A stretch of 64,000 bases of DNA from Catonia carolina (taxonomy: Eukaryota; Arthropoda; Insecta; Hemiptera; Achilidae): the NCBI GenBank assembly GCA_035578175.1, contig JAQMRL010000002.1, positions 131,318,171 through 131,382,170 of the forward strand. The letters are read 5' to 3'. Position numbers and translations under genes: made by a program. The notes below the pieces were generated by a model. That model ran no database searches. It saw only the letters and a list, made by a program, of their open reading frames with translations, and was not told where the DNA came from. This document shows positions 1 through 10,979 of the stretch, one piece after another; position 1 is the first letter of the stretch, and each line of letters opens with the position of its first letter.

Positions 1-526
1 TTGCACATAAATTAACGTACATAATTCAATATAAACAAACAAAATCCTATCTGCCTAATCGAAAATTGCCAATGTATATTATTTTATTATATCTATTTTA
101 ATTTATTATTTATTTATTTATTTATTATTGTGATGAGCCGATGTGGAAAAACCTCTGAAGTACTACTCAATTGGTAAGAGTTATTACTCATTCTTTTACT
201 ATTTCTCGTGCTTTTTAATAATTTTATTTTTAAGAAAATAAAAATACGTATCTATCTTATACATAACTATATATACATTCAATTCTTATTTCTCTCTAAA
301 TCCCTTTTTTGATATTTTTTCGTTTTTAATTTTATATGTATTTAGAATATTTTAGTATAGTACACTAAAAACTACTAGAATTGATAAAAGTTTTTGTTAC
401 GCATGGAAGAAGGGGTCACACCCAGCAGCGTATCCTTCAGGATGATGTAATCATAGAATACTATATTTTGATTTAAAATTTCTCGAACGACCTTCTTGAA
501 AATAAAAAAATTAATTAAAGTCAACT
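1..526. other. AT-rich DNA, nothing recognised
   Basis: No coding frame or repeat family was recognised. A short TTTA-type tandem tract lies near 107-126. The rest is low-complexity AT-rich sequence. Confidence 0.5.
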
Positions 527-651
527 CAAAGAAAATGAATAGAATAAAAAGGAACCAAGAAATAAGATTTTTTTTGGTTTAAAAGTCGGACGTTAAACCA
601 AAAAAAAAAAATCTATTTCTTGGTTTCTTTTCATCCTATGCATTTTCTTTG
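527..651. repeat. Long near-perfect hairpin
   Basis: Two arms of about 55 and 58 bases (527-581 and 594-651) are inverted copies of each other with a few mismatches, around a loop of about 12 bases. The left arm runs CAAAGAAAATG...GGTTTA and the right arm TAAACC...CATTTTCTTTG. The loop and start of the right arm (GTCGGACGTTAAACC) resemble the 3' tail of SINE-3 copies elsewhere in the window, so the structure may come from tail-to-tail inversion of that repeat. Confidence 0.75.
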
Positions 652-869
652 ATTTGGTTTTATATATCTATTATTATTTGAGTAAAATAATGGTTTTGTC
701 GCGTAATGAACTCGGTAGCCAGAGCACAAGCCTCGCTTTTGCTGGTTGCTTCTGATGCAGGATTAATTAATATGTTATACTATGTAATGTATTCTGTTAA
801 ATTGATTTTAAATTGATCATTGTATTTATTGTATTGTGTGTAAAGTATTTCTTTATTTACTATTTAAAT

Positions 870-1210
870 AATAAATAGAGAAAATTATGGAAAATCACTG
901 ATTGACGTAAAACTAAGGTCTGTAAAAAAACAGCTTGAAACAAAAGATGTAAAGATGTTTTAATTTCTATAACTTTAATTATGTATAATTTTGCCCTAAA
1001 ATCCATAATAAAGCCGTAACCATAAACTAACACTTTTTACTAGATACTAAAGTACAGCTCCCCAAATTTTAGCAGAAGTACTGCTTATCACCATTTGTAG
1101 AGCACAAAAATTTAGTATAAGGCGATTTTAACAAAATCTATAGATTTTTTTTCAAAAATCGCTAAAACGTTAAAAATTGCTCGGTTAAATTTCATTTCCG
1201 TTCGACCGAT
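870..1210 (-). repeat. E-family repeat fragment
   Basis: Matches the E family in reverse orientation. Shared phrases are GGAAAATCACTGATTGACG, the 'gtctgtaaa...cttgaaa' segment and the 'taattatgtataattttgccctaaaat' type segment, which recur near 30.2 and 41.7 kb. The characteristic CTTTCTCTTGCC end is missing. No coding content seen. Confidence 0.55.
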
Positions 1211-1224
1211 TTTAACTTTACTTA

Positions 1225-1863
1225 CTTGTAGCTGACGGGTTGCCCGAGCTACTGACATTTGCGCAACTTAATCCGTTAAACCATAAAGTTAAAAACAGAA
1301 TAAGGAATAACATAAAATTTTTACAAATTTTTTACAATAATTTACATATTAATAATTTTCGAAGCTTTTGAGGAAGTCATAAAAGTGCCAGAATATGTGA
1401 ATGTACAAGATAAATTACTGGTAAAAATTTCAGCCTGGTATGTTTAATGGTTTCCGAGAAAAATGTACCTAAATGTTAAAAATCTAAATTTACGGGAACG
1501 GGCAAAAACACAAATCAAAAACAAAATGCACACAAACATGCAAATTTTCTATTAACATTTGGTTAGAAAGCTGAACCAACAGCTGAGAGTATTAAAAACA
1601 GTAATGCAGATATTTAAAAAAATTAATATTCCGTTTGCTCTAAAACAATCAGTATACCTGTAAAATTGTGAAAAATATTCGTTCTTGGTGACACGATAAT
1701 TTTTCTGGGTAAACCTCCTAAAAACTTAATTTTTTAATTAAAATAATTTTTTTCACGTAATTTAATGTTTTTGTGGTTGATCTCGGTCTGAACTATTGAA
1801 AAACATAAAGAACCAAAATTCGAAATTTTCAGTTAAAACCATCATACAATCTCGCCTTATGAA
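1225..1863 (+). mobile_element. C-family TTAA element, 5'-truncated (C1)
   Basis: Follows the C3 copy (35706-36447) from the 'gagctactgacattt' segment through 'cagctgagagtattaaaaacagt' to the end 'acaatctcgcctta'. The left end with its GGGGAGACTGTA inverted repeat is not recognisable, and the last bases are mutated (CTCGCC, TTAT in place of TTAA). It has no open reading frame and is therefore a non-autonomous (MITE-like) relic. SINE-B1 abuts its right end. Confidence 0.65.
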
Positions 1864-2147
1864 TAATAAACAACGATACTACCTAATGAGATAAGGATGA
1901 TATTTTTAATATGTAAATGAGGTGTATTCTTCCACAGATTCAAGCTGATCATTCCTGAAAGAGTATGGTTAATTAAACCTCAACCATCAAAGCACACCAG
2001 TAACGGCTGTCTAGTATTCGAATTCATATAAAAGTAACTACCTTTACTAGGATTTGAACCACAGAACCTTTGTCTCGGCAAATCACCTGTTAAACAGCTG
2101 AATTGCGGTGATGGCCTTACTCCTAGACCAACCTAGGGGGTTAAACT
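1862..2147 (-). mobile_element. tRNA-derived SINE, family B (B1)
   Basis: Read on the minus strand it starts with a tRNA-like head (GTTGGTCTAGGAGTAAG, near 2117-2133, as A box; B box in the stretch GGTTCAAATCC, about 2050-2060), followed by the body with 'gtatggttaattaaacc' (plus-strand sense) and an end near 1862. Layout and body match the better-preserved B4 copy at 12773-13109. Pol III would transcribe an active copy; this one is diverged. Confidence 0.7.
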
Positions 2148-2559
2148 ATTAAAACTTAATTTGTTATCAAATAATCAGTTTGTTTGCTTGACATAAATAA
2201 TGTATAGTACATTATTTTTTACTACAAAATTTATTCAGTTACTAATATTTCATAGGTAAGTTAAAACCTCTGTTTATAATCCCTGAAAGGATTTGTTACA
2301 AACAAAATGTATAAACATCATTATTAAAACATACGCGGTATTTATTAAAAAAATTTTATTCGAATCTAAAGTATATTTTTGGATACAGTATTTTATATTT
2401 GAATTCGTGGATAAATGTCCAGAAATAGAACTAGTATATTTTGCACATGTAATACAAAAAGGAGGACAGAAAATTATCATCGGTTTTGTCGAATCGGACA
2501 ACCAGTTAGTCATTCACTGGTAGTCCGTCAGCGAGTACAATTTAACAAACATTATTGTG
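2148..2559. other. AT-rich DNA, nothing recognised
   Basis: Overlapping short open frames on both strands (76-79 codons) show no recognisable domain and are probably chance frames. Confidence 0.4.
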
Positions 2560-2870
2560 TGACTGAGCAAAGGAAAGAATGATAAAGTCGATAGAGTAAG
2601 AACCGAGTTCATTTCTCTTTCTCGCTCTTTCGCACGCCTCCTCTTTCTCACGAGTTACCACCTCAAAACGTTTGAAACGTTCAGAATGGCCGGTGAGGCT
2701 GATGTGACGTGCACGGATCCTATATATGCAAATCCCGACGGACTTCCTTCACGACAAAATAGATTGCAAGGACTGAGTCCAGCAGTTAGAATCGGTGTCT
2801 GTAGTGTCTGAACTGAAACAGGCCGGACAGTTGGGTCGTACATGATCTGCATTCAAATAATGCAACCGGT
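2560..2870. promoter_or_regulatory. GC-richer unique island, possible regulatory DNA or exon
   Basis: This block is visibly richer in G+C than its surroundings and matches no repeat elsewhere in the window. It holds an octamer-like ATGCAAAT, an E-box-like CACGTG-related ACGTGCACG and a start codon in good Kozak context (see next entry). Unique, less AT-biased islands of this type in insect DNA are often conserved regulatory sequence or exons. The function is inferred only from composition. Confidence 0.3.
2686..2814 (+). CDS. Small open frame of unknown status
   Basis: ATGGCCGG opens a 42-codon frame beginning MAGEADVTCTDP and ending at TGA (2812-2814). I do not recognise the peptide and see no signal peptide or domain. 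It lies in the most GC-rich part of the local island and could be the first exon of a gene, a small ORF or chance. GT dinucleotides just before the stop could act as donors, but none is a strong consensus. Confidence 0.15.
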
Positions 2871-3687
2871 CAAGCTTTTTGAGAAATGGCCTGCCTTACT
2901 CCCTTTTTATTGCAACTCTACTTTCTGCTCTACCACCCTAACTCTTCTACCCATCCACTCTACCCCTTTTCACTCCGAAGCCGTGATTATCGTGATTCCC
3001 CCTCATCCTGCTTTTCAGTTTCATTTATTTTTTAATCTAACTTCTCTCATTTACTCGTTATACCATTATTTATTTCAAAGATAATAGAGTACATTTAGAA
3101 TATTTAGAATATTTAATTTTGTATTTTTATTAAATATTTCGATACCTCCATTATATTACTAACGTGCTAAAATAAAAAAAAAACAAATTGCACCAGCTTC
3201 TATTTACGTCTGGGGTCTGATAACTTTACGTTAAAACCTTAGTTTGTCATATTTTACTGTAGTATGTAACCGCGCTCTCACACTTCAATGTTTAGGTCCT
3301 ACTAACTTTATATGTGCGAATTAATTCGTAAAATACTAACTTACTTTTAGCAACCAGTTTTACAATATAATTTCATTAAGTACAAGCTTTTATGAAATAA
3401 GATATGCAACTAAATAAACAATTCCCATCATCATAAAGTTAGTCACAAAAAAACTGAAGTTCATAACGTGGCCATCAGATTAGTACCACATTCAAAACTT
3501 TAATTCAAATTATTTTATTATTTACTTCGCAAAGTCTCATTTCGGCTTTTACCGCATTTCATTTTTTTCGCAGAATCCCGAAAGTGTTTTTTTACAACCA
3601 CGTAAATATTTTAAAAATCAGTTTGGTAGAACTTTTTATTTAGGGGCAATATTTAAGGGATCGCCGATACAAAGAAATTTATAAAAA
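2871..3687. other. Pyrimidine-rich then AT-rich DNA, no gene seen
   Basis: The first 150 bases are pyrimidine-rich (many CTC/CTT runs), and an 80-codon open frame there is compositionally driven. The rest is AT-rich with no recognised repeat. Confidence 0.45.
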
Positions 3688-4010
3688 AAACTCCGCAAGA
3701 TATCGGATGAAATAAAAAATAGAAGACTCAGATTTTATAACATCTTCTAAGGTTGAACCAAAAATGAGACTTACAAAACAAAGTTTTGAAAACTGAAAGA
3801 ATGCATAACAAATCAAGATGGGTTCAACGAAACAGATGAAGACCTGATGACACTAAAAGTATGTAAGATGTAATAGAAAATATAAATAAATTTATAAAAG
3901 CAATTGAAGAATATAAGGGTATTCAAAGGGAAGGGCTAACATACCAAAGTGGAGAAGAAAGAAAGCATTTTCAGAATTAATATAAAAAAAAAATGGTAAG
4001 AAAGGAAATC
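3688..4010 (+). pseudogene. LINE reverse transcriptase C-terminal remnant
   Basis: With frameshifts and stops ignored, the plus strand encodes pieces like RKISDEIKNRRLRFY, then a segment around GFNETDEDL and a basic end containing KVEKKE. This is the order seen at the C-terminus of the endonuclease/reverse-transcriptase of RTE-like and related arthropod LINEs, where (R)RLRFYGH is followed by an acidic linker and a KWxEERK-like tail. All catalytic parts are missing. It is a 5'-truncated, inactive copy, related to but diverged from family G. Confidence 0.55.
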
Positions 4011-4269
4011 TAAAACGAAAACTTAAGAAAGAAAATTAATAGCGTAATACATGTATGATTGTCGCAGTGACTGAAACGACAAGATAAAAGAAAAAATAGC
4101 TGACCCGTGCGAATAAATCCGCGTAATTAATTTGACTGAAATATTTAATTTATTATTGTAAACCTTTTACACAATTACTGTACACTTATAAATCGTTTTA
4201 TAAAAATATTTCAATAACTTAAGACTTTAAGGCTATATTTAAATAACCATTGGTATAAAATTATCAAGT

Positions 4270-4447
4270 TGCTACCTCCTTGGCATAGAGGTTAGCGCGC
4301 TAGCCTACCGCGGGGAGGTACTGAGTTCGATTCCAGGCATGGGTCTGGAAATTTTTACAAGTCAAATCCCACTGTTCTCGATACATTACCCATTGTATTC
4401 GCTAATGACCAAGCAGTTGATGCGATTTAAAATAAATTTAAAAAAAT
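4270..4447 (+). mobile_element. tRNA-derived SINE, family 2 (SINE-2a)
   Basis: The tRNA-like head carries an A box TGGCATAGAGG (4281-4291) and a B box GAGTTCGATTCC (4323-4334). The body holds 'gctaatgaccaagcagttga' and the element ends in an A-rich tail (AAATAAATTTAAAAAAA). The same body recurs in reverse at 27.3 and 53.1 kb. It is not an intact tRNA, since the ends do not pair as an acceptor stem. Confidence 0.75.
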
Positions 4448-6270
4448 TATAACTGTTTAATACGATACTCTAAACTTCTGATTAGGTTTTCCTTAAAGAC
4501 ATTAGAAATAACTTAAAAACATTTAAAATAGATAGTAGTTATTAAAAATATGGTGTGACGACTCAAAATCATTAACAGCTGGCTTTGTTTATGTTTTGGT
4601 CTGAAGTAAATCAATGTAAATAGACCCAGCTGGTGGAAGTAAAATAATAAAGAATAATTTTAATTTTAAGGGAGTGATAAACAAAATCGGGTTGCTAGGG
4701 CTAGTAGGTTAAAAGGATTTGTAAAAAATAGGATTATTATAAAAATGATTGAGTGGGGCCTGTAGATATGAAAGGGGACAGTAAGCTTACGTTATCATGT
4801 ATTCTTAATTATTAAGAATTTATTTACTAGATATTTATATATTAATGAAACAAGGATACTATTTATGAAAAGAAAATGTTAGAGAATGTTTGTAAAAGAA
4901 AAGAACACTGTTAAAAATAAATAGTAGTTATATTAATGATATACAAGACATTATTAAATAACAATTGTAGAACAATATTTATTAAAATTGATTTAAGAAG
5001 AAAACATAAAGTATATGTACTGATAATGTATAATATAGAATTGAAGCATTAGAACACTGTTAAAATAAAATAATAGTTATTTTTATTGATTTGAATTTAA
5101 TTTACGCTTCAATGGTTTTAAGTGATAAGACAGTTTAAAATTAAAGTTACCTGACGTTATATTTTTGATAACAAACATAACGATCCTTCAAACAAACTGT
5201 GTTGTTGGTTCTACCTTCGCATCGTCACCGCCAGAATAGCAGCACCATTGATATATAATTTCAATTATTTTGATAGTTACTTTGTAAAATTCCAATTTTA
5301 ATATTTGATTTTTTAGTAGAATCCCAAAAATGTCCTCTGTACAAGAACGTAAAAACTATTTTAAATTCGTTCTATAGAACTCTGAATTTAATATGGACAA
5401 AAATAATCTCCTTTGAAAATACATTAGACCAGATTTTGCGTTTTAAATGTATGATAGATTTTAACAAACCGTTAAAAATGTATAAGTATATAATGGTAAA
5501 GAAATTTCATGGTGGTCTCATGAATAAACGACGACAAAAGCAGAATATATTACAGCAATAATGTTTACTTACTTGTAGTCTATATATTACAAAAATAGAT
5601 AAATTTAAAAGAAAAATAGATAAAAGAAAGTAAAATTTCAACAGAGAAGAGAAATTAAAAAGAGAACTTTACAAAATAAAAGGTAATGTACAAACATTAC
5701 ATTGGTGTACAAAAATAAAACATAACTTACAAAGTTTAACTACATCACCACATTCAATTTTCATACCAGTTAATTTATTTTTTAAAATTCGTTCTGAAGT
5801 TTAATATATGTTACACCGTAAACATGACCATAGTATCCAATGAAGAGTACGTCATTTGTGTGTTTATGTAGTAGAGCTTAGTAGTTTAGCGTGATCGCAT
5901 CAATAAAACCAGTACAAAATGCCTACATATGTTTAATGCCAACACGAGTACTATCCAACGTGAATCAAGGTAAAGACAACACAACTATAAGACTGTAGTC
6001 TGCCACACTTGACTACCATCTTCTCTGTTCACAGCTCGAAAACGTTGTCACATCTTTTATACTGTCCATGAGGTTCATGAGATCGTTTTTAGTTCGTGAT
6101 CAGACTTGTTAACAATATTCAAATACAGAAATAAATTTCTACATAAAATACATTGGTTAATAAAAAGAGTGAAAAAGAAATTAACAAGTTAGATTATTTT
6201 GTACTTAGGGTGGTGAGCTGGCTGTATTATAAAAGTACATCATAAAGTTTAAAGCAAAATTACAGAAATG
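4448..6270. other. Long AT-rich stretch, nothing recognised
   Basis: No open frame over 60 codons, no recognised repeat family and no RNA gene. Around 5850-6100 the composition is slightly more balanced, but no motif stands out. Confidence 0.45.
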
Positions 6271-6647
6271 GTTCTGTTGTGGTTTAGGTCAACAGCCGAA
6301 AGGCTGGTTTGAACCTCTAGAAGTTTTACTAAGTAAAACGAAAAATGAGGAGGTTTACCATTGTCTTCCTCACTGAGTAAGAAAGTAGCTTATACTTATC
6401 AGCATGCCAGGCCCTCCGAAAAGCATCTACTCTGCACCCTGAAAATGACACCTTCACTTCATTCTCCACAAGGCCTGAATGTATAATGCAATTCGTTACT
6501 TTTAGAGAAGATAACTCTTCTGTTCTGAAATAGTTCAGTCATATAATTGGCTGACCACATGATAAGAAACATAACTATTTTTTGTAGCCCTGGAACTAGC
6601 AAATCGAGTGCAAATAATTTAACACTTCACCTGCCTGTTATAGGCGA
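6271..6647 (-). repeat. A-family element, near full length (A1)
   Basis: Reverse-oriented copy that begins (minus-strand 3' end) with the hairpin cluster 'cagccgaaaggctgg / aacctctagaagtt / ttttactaagtaaaac' and runs to 'cacctgcctgttata'. Ten copies of this ~400-bp sequence occur in the window. No coding capacity is visible. Confidence 0.85.
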
Positions 6648-6884
6648 AAAAAACAGTTCTATAGCGTCCTTAGATAGAACACTAAGAAAAATATTACATC
6701 TTTAAATCTATCGTAACCTGATATTTTATTTCTGGGAGACCTGGTGTTTGAAAAAACAATAATTTGAGCTCGTAGGTCATAGAAAACTATAGTTGGATAA
6801 GTTAATTTCACACCTTGTTTATTGGTAAATTTAAAAGTAGAGATAAATCTGTATATGAATGTAATATAAGTTTATTAAAACTAT

Positions 6885-7172
6885 TCATATGTAAAAAAAT
6901 TGTGTAAACACACGACTTTCTCTTGCCAATGTATATAATCAACAATAACTACGTTTAAGCATAAGTAAACAACGTGAACATAGGCTAACCTTATTATTTT
7001 AATTACAATTGAACGGGCAAAATGAAAACCAATCGCTGTTCGACTTACACATACGGGAATTCACTAAAACGCTAAGCTAAGCTCCTGATATTAAAAGGCT
7101 AAAATTTAATATTATTTTTTAATTTTCTATAACATTGATTACAGACACTTTTTTGTGTTAAATACATACTAG
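6885..7172 (-). repeat. E-family repeat fragment
   Basis: Contains the diagnostic end CACACGACTTTCTCTTGCC followed by the same body as the copies at 22.2 and 30.0 kb, in reverse orientation. It is cut off on the right by the truncated A2 copy. Confidence 0.7.
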
Positions 7173-7322
7173 GCTAGTGTCTTTTACTACTCTACCTCTT
7201 TTTTTCTTAAATGCTTCAGTCATATAATTGGATGACCATGTGATAAGAAACTGAATTATTTTTTGCAGTCCTGGAACTAGCAGATCGAGTGTAAATAATT
7301 TAACTCTCCACTTGTCTGTTAA
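7173..7322 (-). repeat. A-family element, truncated (A2)
   Basis: Keeps only the part from the 'agtgtcttttac' segment through 'ataattggatgaccatgtga' to 'ctccacttgtctgtta'. The hairpin-rich end is missing. The junction with the E fragment is direct. Confidence 0.75.
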
Positions 7323-7522
7323 ATCATATTGGTCCTAATAACAATTTATAAGAACAGTTATACTAATAACATCAAATAACATTTTATTTTCACGAGTAAC
7401 AATAGAAATTAACTTCGTCTCATTCATACCACTCATAAGAAAGAGTAAAAACATCAAAGACTAAACAATAAAATTTTTAATTATCCAAACAATATCATCA
7501 TCCATAATAGTTTCTATCCATT

Positions 7523-7898
7523 ACAAACAACTGGAGTGTCAAATTATTTACACTCAATCTGTTCGTTGCAGGGCTAAAATAAGTAGATCAGTTTCTTATC
7601 ATATGGTCAACTAATTAAATGACTTAATCATTTAAGAAAAGAAGAGGTAGAGGTGTAAAAGGCACTAATCAGAGTTATCTCTTCTGAAATTAATGAATTT
7701 CATTATACAGCCAGACCCTGTGGTGAATGAAGCGAAGGTGTCATTTGCAGAGTAGAAAATTTATGCTTTTCAGAGGGCCCGGCATGCTGATAAGTATACT
7801 TTTCCACTCAGTGAGGAAGGCCGTTAAACCACCTCACCCCTTCATACTTAATAAAGCATCTTGAGGTTCAAAACAGCCTTTAGGCTGATGGCAACAAC
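7523..7898 (+). repeat. A-family element, near full length (A3)
   Basis: Forward copy from 'ctggagtgtcaaattattt' to 'ttaggctgatggcaacaac'. It shares with A5 the variant ending GATGGCAACAA in place of GATGACCTAAACAAC, and both are followed by the same ~160-bp sequence, so A3 and A5 belong to one subfamily or one duplicated block. Confidence 0.85.
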
Positions 7899-8060
7899 AC
7901 ATTTATAATGGCAAATATCTGGAATATAATATAACCTCTTTGATATGCAGTTTAATCTCAGTTCCCATAGTAAGAAGTATCAACGTATTTTCGCATTTTA
8001 TGTCTGTTTAAATTTATATGTTATATTTAATTTTCTCTTCCATTACACAAACACCGCATT
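7899..8060 (+). repeat. Flank shared by A3 and A5
   Basis: This segment (TCTGTTTAAATTTATATG and surroundings) recurs at 10244-10405 after A5 with mostly point differences. It is either a 3' extension of an A subfamily or the trace of a local segmental duplication. Confidence 0.7.
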
Positions 8061-8223
8061 TGCAGAGTGGAAAATTTGTGCTTTTCAGAGGGCCCGGCAT
8101 GCTGATAAGCGTATTTTTCCTCCCAATGAGGAAGGCAGTTGTAAACCACCTTACTTCTTGTTTTACTCAGTAAAACCTCTGCAGATTTAAACCAGCCTTT
8201 CGGCTGATGACCTAACCAGCAAC
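8053..8223 (+). repeat. A-family 3' half (A4)
   Basis: Starts abruptly at 'gcatttgcagagtgg' and runs to the complete hairpin end 'ttcggctgatgaccta'. It is joined directly to the flank behind A3. The 81-codon frame over 7945-8190 is a product of this repeat and not a gene. Confidence 0.8.
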
Positions 8224-8296
8224 AATAGTTTGTTATGTGTATGTAATTTAATGTTATAACATTAATTAGATAAAAAAGCTAATGTTAAAAAATCAT

Positions 8297-8318
8297 TGTG
8301 TGTGTGTGTGTGTGTGTG
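8297..8318. repeat. (TG)n microsatellite
   Basis: About eleven TG units in the stretch after 'aaaaaatcat'. A second short GT run lies near 8608-8620 and an AT run near 8790-8802. Confidence 0.95.
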
Positions 8319-9000
8319 AAAGTATTTTTTTACAAAAATAAATGACAAATTATTGTATTGTCGATATAAATCCTGTTATAATTACTAGTTGTCAAACGAT
8401 TTAGGAAATAGTGTGATCGAATCAGTTTTAACAGATAAATGGTGATCAGCTCACAGTTCGATCATTGGCGACCAGGCGATTGTGTTTAAACACACACGCT
8501 TGTTTTCACATACAAAATAAAGGAAATAACGTGGTAGGTGTGAGGTCGGAGGGGTTGTTAAGAGAAAGAGGTAAGGGAGAGAGGATGGTAGATTGATAAG
8601 AGAGAGAGTGTGTGTGTGTGGAGTCATCCTATGATGTTTATCGGCATTACACATCTGTATTGTACTGTTACAGAAGAGACAACAATGAGAATGGACAGCT
8701 CGATATAAACTGTGTCCACTTGGTTAAACATCAAAATCATTAGCGAGTAGCAGTTAGTTGTAATAGCGAATAGCGAATGTGTGTGTGAGTATATATATAT
8801 ATATTGGGATGCAAATACAAGCAAAGGCTTGCTTGCACTTTAATATAATACAATCTATATATGGTTATAGGGTTTGCCGTATTAAGCTATCATCAATTGC
8901 TTCACATTACGTTACATTACATTGCTTTACAATGCTTACTGCACATTCGATGAAACAAAGATATTGTTTGTTATATGCATCAGAAGGAGATAGTAAATGA
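8319..9000. other. Unassigned DNA with purine-rich patches
   Basis: A GAGAGA/GTGTGT-rich patch lies at 8560-8620. Several short open frames (66-73 codons) overlap on both strands without a recognisable domain. No repeat family assigned. Confidence 0.4.
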
Positions 9001-9320
9001 ACGATTGACGTATGTGAGAGAAACGGGGTAGATTTGGCTAGCGGCCTCGCCACTGCCACCAACCCGACTCCAATTCTCTGTTGTTCATGATAGCAGCACT
9101 AATTATCAACACCGCGCTCTTGTGTAACAAATACAAATCATAATTGTCAATCAATCATCCACTGATTGATTGATTGATTATTCATTCGTTTCCTATCAAC
9201 CAGGAACGTTCACTGTTATTACCAATATTCTCTTTGTCACATGAATAATTAAGTACTCCATGCAAATACTATGTGAAACACCCGCGTTTATTCAGTGAAC
9301 TTCAGTTACACGACCTCCCT
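9000..9320. promoter_or_regulatory. Candidate regulatory island with TGATTGAT cluster
   Basis: Unique, less AT-biased block. At about 9147-9181 it packs 'caatcaatcatcc' and then four overlapping TGAT units (TGATTGATTGATTGATTA). TGATTGAT is the classical composite site for Hox proteins with their PBC cofactor (Extradenticle/Pbx). A TAATTATC-like site lies just upstream. Function is inferred from motif clustering alone. Confidence 0.3.
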
Positions 9321-9597
9321 TTCTTCATTCAGGTATTAGACCTTACATCTCACAGGTTTCTCAGCCTGGAAAACTTTGATTATGTATAAAATAAAAAATA
9401 TCTGCATGTAAATAACAGTAAAAATTATTATTAGAAGCTCTAAATTATTAGGAGGTACTATCGATTTTTTTAAAAATCTATAAGCCTTACTGTTTATAAG
9501 CTACAACGTAATGTATTTTATGGTATCGGTTTTTCTTTAGAACTGTAAATTTCTAGATGTCACATTTATATACTTTTTACAATACATCTTTCTTTTT

Positions 9598-9815
9598 TTA
9601 TCTGGGGTGGCGAGAAAAACTCATGTCACTCCCTCACTATGGGGGAAGTAGTGTTGGACTCAATTGAGGCGTCCTCGTCCAGCCCCACGGAGGCCGCAAC
9701 CGCCTACCAACCAAAAACCCGCCGCCTGGCCACTTGATCCGACATCAGCAAACAACCCTCCACCTCCCTAGAAACTGTTTATATAATAGTACAAGGGAAA
9801 TGTCGGGTTACAGTG
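9598..9815 (-). mobile_element. F-family GC-rich retroposon-like repeat (F1)
   Basis: About 220 bp, clearly more GC-rich than the surroundings, with a second close copy at 28940-29157. Read on the minus strand it begins TAACCCGACATTTCCCTTG and ends with GATAAAAAAA, a 3' A-rich tail of the kind left by retroposition. No tRNA-like head is obvious. It could be a SINE or the truncated end of a longer retroelement. Confidence 0.7.
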
Positions 9816-9862
9816 CATCTTACATTTATCTTATATATATTTTTTGATTTTATGTTCACCTG

Positions 9863-10243
9863 CTCATAAAGGGGAGGTAAAAAATTAAATTATTTGTTCT
9901 CGATCTGCTAAATCCAGGGCTTCAAAAAATAGTTCTGTTTCTTATCATATTATCAGCCAATTGTATGACTGAAGCATTTAAGAACAGAAGAGGCAGAGAT
10001 GTAAAATACACTAATCTGAGTTATCTCCTCTGAGAGAAATGAATTTCATTATACAGCCAGACCCTGTGGTAAATGAAGTGAACGTTTCATTTGCAGGGTG
10101 GAAGGTAAATGCTATTCAGAGGGGCTAGCATGTTGATAAGCATACTTTTCCACTCAATGAGGAAGGCAGGGAAGGCCACCTCACTCCTCATACTTACTAA
10201 AGCCTCTAGAGGCTTAAACCAGCCTTTCGGCTGATGGCAACAA
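9863..10243 (+). repeat. A-family element, full length (A5)
   Basis: Forward copy from 'taaaggggaggtaaaaaatt' through 'cagccagaccctgtggtaaa' to 'cagcctttcggctgatgg'. Its subfamily ending matches A3. Confidence 0.85.
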
Positions 10244-10405
10244 TACATTTATTATGGTAAATATCTGGAGCTTAATATAATCTCTCTGATACGCAGTGTA
10301 ATCTCAGTTTCCATTGTAAGAAGTATCAACATGTTTTCGCATTTTATGTCTGTTTAAATTTATATGATTAAATTTACTATTTTTCTTTTCCATTACACAC
10401 AAACT
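10244..10405 (+). repeat. Flank shared with A3
   Basis: Second copy of the ~160-bp flank at 7899-8060. It includes GTAAGAAGTATCAAC and TTTTATGTCTGTTTAAA. Confidence 0.7.
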
Positions 10406-10439
10406 CAGTATGTAGGCCTATATTTTTAAACCCGTGATG

Positions 10440-10655
10440 TTTGTACTGTGCCATACATCAAATTTAGAAAAATAAGTAACCCCATGACCCAAATTATGAG
10501 GATGATATTATGTATGACGTGTAAATAAAATATAGTCTTGAATGGACTCAGGCCAACTATTCACAAAAAGAGTATGGTTAATTTAACTAAAAACATCAAA
10601 AAAATATCGGTAACCACTGTCTAGTATTCAAATCCGAACAAAAGTAACTACATAC
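10440..10655 (-). mobile_element. SINE-B body, head missing (B2)
   Basis: Contains 'aagtaaccccatgaccc', 'gtatgacgtgtaaat', 'gagtatggttaat' and 'actgtctagtattcaaatcc' in the same order as B4, but stops before the B and A boxes. The lost end is the 5' (tRNA-like) part, as expected from incomplete reverse transcription. Confidence 0.75.
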
Positions 10656-10979
10656 TGTAACATAACAGTGACATCCTAGAAATGAATTATTTGTAAGAAA
10701 TTAAGTGTAATCTTCTGTAACAAGGATAATGGTAAGCAGATAAATGAAATGTTTTCAACAGAAATTTTCGGAAATCAAAACTAGTAAAAAGGCTTGTTTT
10801 TATTTTGATTCCTTCTACTATGATCTGATAAAGAGGGGAAAATTAGATTGGTTCGATTGTTTCAGGAACTATCAGACCGCAGGTGTAAAAGCAGTCGGTG
10901 CCTTTCTAGTGTTAGTATTTGGACTGTGAATAACATTAGTGTTGTCGGGCTGTTTCCAAATAATGTTGTTACTGAGACC

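Noticed and set aside
1070..1090. Left terminal repeat of C1 (AGTACAGCTCCCC)
   Set aside because: It resembles the C terminus but is in the wrong orientation for C1 and separated from its body by an E fragment; too short to call.
4281..4334. tRNA gene at 4.3 kb
   Set aside because: Same reason: Pol III boxes belong to a SINE; the ends do not form an acceptor stem.
7899..10405. Repeated A copies as a CRISPR-like or satellite array
   Set aside because: Copies are ~400 bp, in both orientations and with irregular spacing; eukaryotic dispersed repeat, not an array.
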